This document shows, piece after piece, positions 60,758-64,000 of a DNA stretch of 64,000 nt (within the stretch, counting starts at the first letter, position 1; each line of letters begins with the position of its first letter). The stretch is taken from positions 41,251,001 to 41,315,000 of the forward strand of contig NC_088335.1 in assembly GCF_036884655.1 (NCBI RefSeq), read 5' to 3'. Source of the DNA: Musa acuminata AAA Group. Lineage: Eukaryota > Streptophyta > Magnoliopsida > Zingiberales > Musaceae. The position numbers were made by a program, and so were the translations under genes. The notes under the pieces were generated by a model. That model saw only the letters and a program-made list of their open reading frames with translations, searched no databases and was not told where the DNA came from.

Positions 60758-61643
60758 GCATGGCTAGGGTGGTTGCACCGCCCAGTCTCGCTCGGAGACT
60801 GCCTCCTGGGCGGTGACACCGCCGACCCTAGCGGTGCCACCGCTTGGCAAGAATTCTGGTCCGAATGGGTTGATCTATTCGACCCAATTTGGATCTATCA
60901 AGGGCCCAATTGCTCCCAAATTAAGTTAATGGGATCACCTCCCATTCCTAACTTAATCTACATGCTAACTACGATATTTCTTAAGACATTTATTGCAACT
61001 TGCTCCGGTGTGTCAATCGCTTCTTTCGGCGAGCTTCCGGCGAACATCCGACGAACCTTCGGCGATGCTCCGGCAGACTTCCGACAAACTCCTGGACTTG
61101 CGATGATCCACTTGGCGAGTTCCGATGAGCTTCTTTGGCAAGCTCCTGGACTTCTCGGATTTGTTCCGCTCTTCATGCTTGGTTCCGCTCTTCTTCTAAC
61201 AGCAGGAGTGCCGTGTTACTCTTGTCAGAGCCTTTTTCTTGGTGATTTATAGCCCTTGGAATAAAACAAACACCTATGACTCGTTGTCTCAATCATAACT
61301 TCAAACATAAGCTCAAAGTGGATAGGGAAGGAAAGGATGGACCCCCGGGGAAGCTTAAGAGATTTTTTCGCCAGAGGGTTAGGTTCCATCGACGAGTGAT
61401 AAAAGGAACGAGAGACCGTAGGCTCCGTGAGGATCAGGACGCGGCGTAAGGTTGAAGCACATGGGCATCTGTAAGCCGGTGTAGCTAAGCGAAGAGAAGA
61501 GGAAGAACAAAAAGCATTCCTCCTTACAAGCTAATCAAATTCCATTTGTCTCTTTCAAGGGTGAAGAATTCGGATGGATTAAGCCATTGATCATAGGTCA
61601 AGGACGGAACGATTCATTCCTACAAAGAAAGAGATGGAGAGAA
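60758..61643. repeat. 886-bp direct repeat X, right copy
   Basis: Begins GCATGGCTAGGGTGG (within the GC array of LTR G) directly after element H and runs through the LTR-organelle junction at about 61167. After 61643 the organelle-like sequence continues, while the left copy is joined to element H. Confidence 0.9.
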
Positions 61644-62740
61644 AGAGATCTCTCTATTTAAGTGATATTTTCGTGCTTTCTCTTATCGCACTAGAATTAA
61701 GAGTCACCTATCAAGTATGTGAGTGAGTCCGCCCTACGGATCCCCTTTGTTCAATGGGGGAAGGGTTCTACCTTACCCGCCCTATGAGTTTAATAAGCCT
61801 AAATGATTTGGGCTGCCGTATAGATGTGCAATTTTCTGATTTTCATTCATAATCAAATAATCAATCATATATATATTGGTTTTAGGATTCCGACCGTGGG
61901 GAACTCTAAGAGGTTATGTTTTCTTTGGACAGGCCCGGAAAGAGAGATCGGGATGATTCCGACAAAGAATCCGTCTAAATCAAATCGAAGGCTCGTTCGA
62001 CGATCCAAGATGAGTAACCGAGTTCTTTGGTTGGCACGAGAATCCCTCTCCAACTAACACGGGGAAGAATCTGATTTGATCTCTGCCTATGAACAATGGT
62101 CTGTCTCGCTATATGTAGGCGGTATCCTTCTGGGCATCAAGAGTAGTCAGTACGGAAAAGGCCCTGGCATTACCTTCGGGAAAGATAGGAGGTCGCCTAG
62201 CCTATGGCGGACGTCGGTTGGGTTGTCGACGATTACGACCATTCCAACTCTGTTTTCCATTAGCTAGAGTCGGAAGGGTGAACGAAGGGCTGACGTTAAG
62301 GCATTAGGAAGATGGGTGATCATGCACGTGGTATTTATTAGTGACAAAAATGTTCTTTCAGACAGTCCGGACCATCGCTTTTATCGTCAACAGTAAAGGA
62401 AGTGGGCTTTGGGTACTTTGCCGGGCGATCCAAAAAGGGCAAGTGGGCAAGTAGCGAGCAGTAGCTGTGGTCGTTAACGGGAACAAAGGAAAAAGTCAAC
62501 CAACTCCCTATTCCCTTTGTTGTGGCTTGCTTTCCGCGAGTCAAAAGACCTGTGCCCTCCCTTTTGATTCCCCAGAGCAAAGAGTAGTCCCAGTGAGGCA
62601 ACCAGCCAGCAAAGCATAGGGCTAAGGATCCACGACGGTCAAAGTTAGGTAATACCGAGCGCGCAGTAGGATTCTCGGTCTAATCTCAGGTAAACCACAG
62701 TCGGGAAAGTACCAGTTGGACAGCCGGTCAAGCCTTTTCC

Positions 62741-62783
62741 GGATCTTTCACAGTGTCACTTTTCTGGATCTTTCACAGTGTCA
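62741..62783. repeat. two copies of an 18-base string, 25-base period
   Basis: GGATCTTTCACAGTGTCA at 62741 and again at 62766. Confidence 0.9.
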
Positions 62784-63230
62784 GACGGTAGTTCAAAAAG
62801 AGCTTAAGAAAAGAGCGCACACGATAAAGCGGAAGAGCCAAGACACTGGGCAAGTAACTACTAACGACCAAGTCACTCAAAATGTGTAGCGGCAGGGTTG
62901 AAATGCAAGGGACTGTTCGAGTGGAATCGTGAGATATTCAATGAAGTAGTTCTCACTTGAGAGTTTAGGTCGAGGAAGAATCTTATAAGGGAGAGCCCAG
63001 ATATAGAGCTAGGTAATCAGTAGCCGGAGCAGGAAAGTCTCTGTTGGCGCTGAAGGAGTGAAAGCCTTATTTCTTAGAAAAAGTCTCATCTGTTTTGGGT
63101 TGATTCTGGTTACTTGGGGGAAATATGCAATACCTTATAGGAGTGAAAGCCTTGTTAGCATCGGTTCAATTCTCTTATACCGAATGGGTAGTTATATTCC
63201 CGAGTAACGATACCCTCGGCTCCTAGAGGG

Positions 63231-63294
63231 TTGATAGAGAGAGAAAGGTTTTGAAAAGGCCATTGATAGAGAGAGAAAGGTTTTGAAAAGGCCA
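63231..63294. repeat. perfect 32-bp tandem duplication
   Basis: The unit starting TTGATAGAGAGAGAAAGG occurs at 63231-63262 and 63263-63294 without change. Confidence 0.92.
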
Positions 63295-63886
63295 TACTAA
63301 AGCGCTTCTCCTCTATCTGGGCGGGCAAACCATAATAACATAAGGAAAGACCTCTCTCATTCATAGGCATAGAAAGCCCTAAGGAAGGCACTAAATCAAA
63401 CGGGCCTGCGCACGGACGAAGCTATTTCTCCCGTAACCTAACCTCAATCTATATATATATCATTTCTTCTATAATCGAATTAATATTCATAAACTTGCTT
63501 GGCTTACCCTTCGATTGATAGTGGGTAGATTCATTAATGAATTGATTCCCCGTTCTTTCACCTTTTACCACTAATGAGATCTTTGGATGGGACTTCGAAA
63601 GCAACTGACAATTGAATAACCTCGGTCCGAGAAAACACCTGCCGCTACACACGAAAACAGGATTTGACAATAAGAAACTTAATCAGGTATATTTATTTGT
63701 TGTTATTACAATATATGTTTTCGACAACCGAACCACACCAGCGAAAGACTTATTATTTACGTTACATGGAGGCGGAGTGAACTACCCGCATAGTCGATAT
63801 GAGAATTAGGGAATAAGACTTACTTACTGGAGAACCACTTCAGAATGATCCTCCGGCACAAAACTTATTGTTGTTGCTCCCACCCA

Positions 63887-63927
63887 TGATGCACGAAATC
63901 TTGATGCACGAAACCTTGATGCACGAA
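63887..63927. repeat. three copies of TGATGCACGAA, 15-bp period
   Basis: TGATGCACGAA starts at 63887, 63902 and 63917, separated by AT/AC-CT linkers. Confidence 0.9.
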
Positions 63928-64000
63928 CGACCGGACCGACCTATTCATTACGGAACAGCTATTTAAGCAAGCCCTAATCCTAAGTCCCGAGAGGAGCGAA

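Larger units (their letters stand above)
61168..64000. other. organelle-like (probably mitochondrial) DNA
   Basis: About 2.8 kb with no retroelement text, even base composition and many short frames of up to about 87 codons (for example 61824-62057 + and 62338-62601 -), none recognised as a standard mitochondrial or plastid gene. Short perfect tandem repeats occur. The overall look is plant mitochondrial spacer DNA transferred to the nucleus. This is my inference and is not proven. Confidence 0.5.

Noticed and set aside
61824..62267. Possible mitochondrial ribosomal protein or intron maturase
   Set aside because: Tried reading both frames against remembered mitochondrial proteins and found no convincing motif, so left as organelle-like without a gene.

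Overview
This is plant nuclear DNA dominated by retrotransposons. It holds nested Ty1/copia LTR elements, one intact-looking five-exon plant gene of the PLAC8 family, a long-unit tandem repeat array, and at the right end an organelle-like (probably mitochondrial) segment fused to an LTR. The initiator-Met-tRNA primer sites and the retroelement families (Tork/Tnt1-like, SIRE/Maximus-like, possibly Angela-like) point to a flowering plant. A monocot such as a banana relative is my guess from the style of the repeats and cannot be proven from the window.

Layout. 1-3970: Tork-like element A (+), cut by the window start and inserted into the 3' tail of SIRE-like element C (-, to about 9112). 9113-19096: about 5.3 copies of a roughly 1-kb tandem repeat; the fifth copy is split by Tork-like element B (-, 13308-17871). 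19428-24191: the PLAC8 gene (-), the only convincing host gene. 24192-30430: intergenic DNA with a diverged direct duplication and a small minisatellite. 30430-40905: two SIRE-like elements on the minus strand. D1 has a 5' LTR, gag and an extra ORF but no pol; it sits inside the extra ORF of D2. 40906-54271: SIRE-like element E (+), which has gag but no pol. Its gag is split by a complete element F (-, 42905-51519) with an AGCAC target-site duplication. 54272-55741: another SIRE-like LTR (G, -), truncated where it fuses to organelle-like DNA. 56218-60757: a non-coding LTR element H, flanked on both sides by the same 886-bp sequence. 61644-64000: the organelle-like segment continues.

The elements do not work together as a pathway. 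They form a record of nested insertions, with F, H and G the most recent layers. Two structures deserve attention. Arrays of palindromic GGCGGT-N3-ACCGCC modules (62-bp units) lie just upstream of the TATA box in the SIRE-like LTRs, and the same modules precede an extra ORF located between pol and the 3' end of these elements. Separately, a filled and an empty insertion site for element H lie side by side at the junction between LTR and organelle-like DNA. Nearly all element coding regions carry stops and frameshifts and are listed as pseudogenes.
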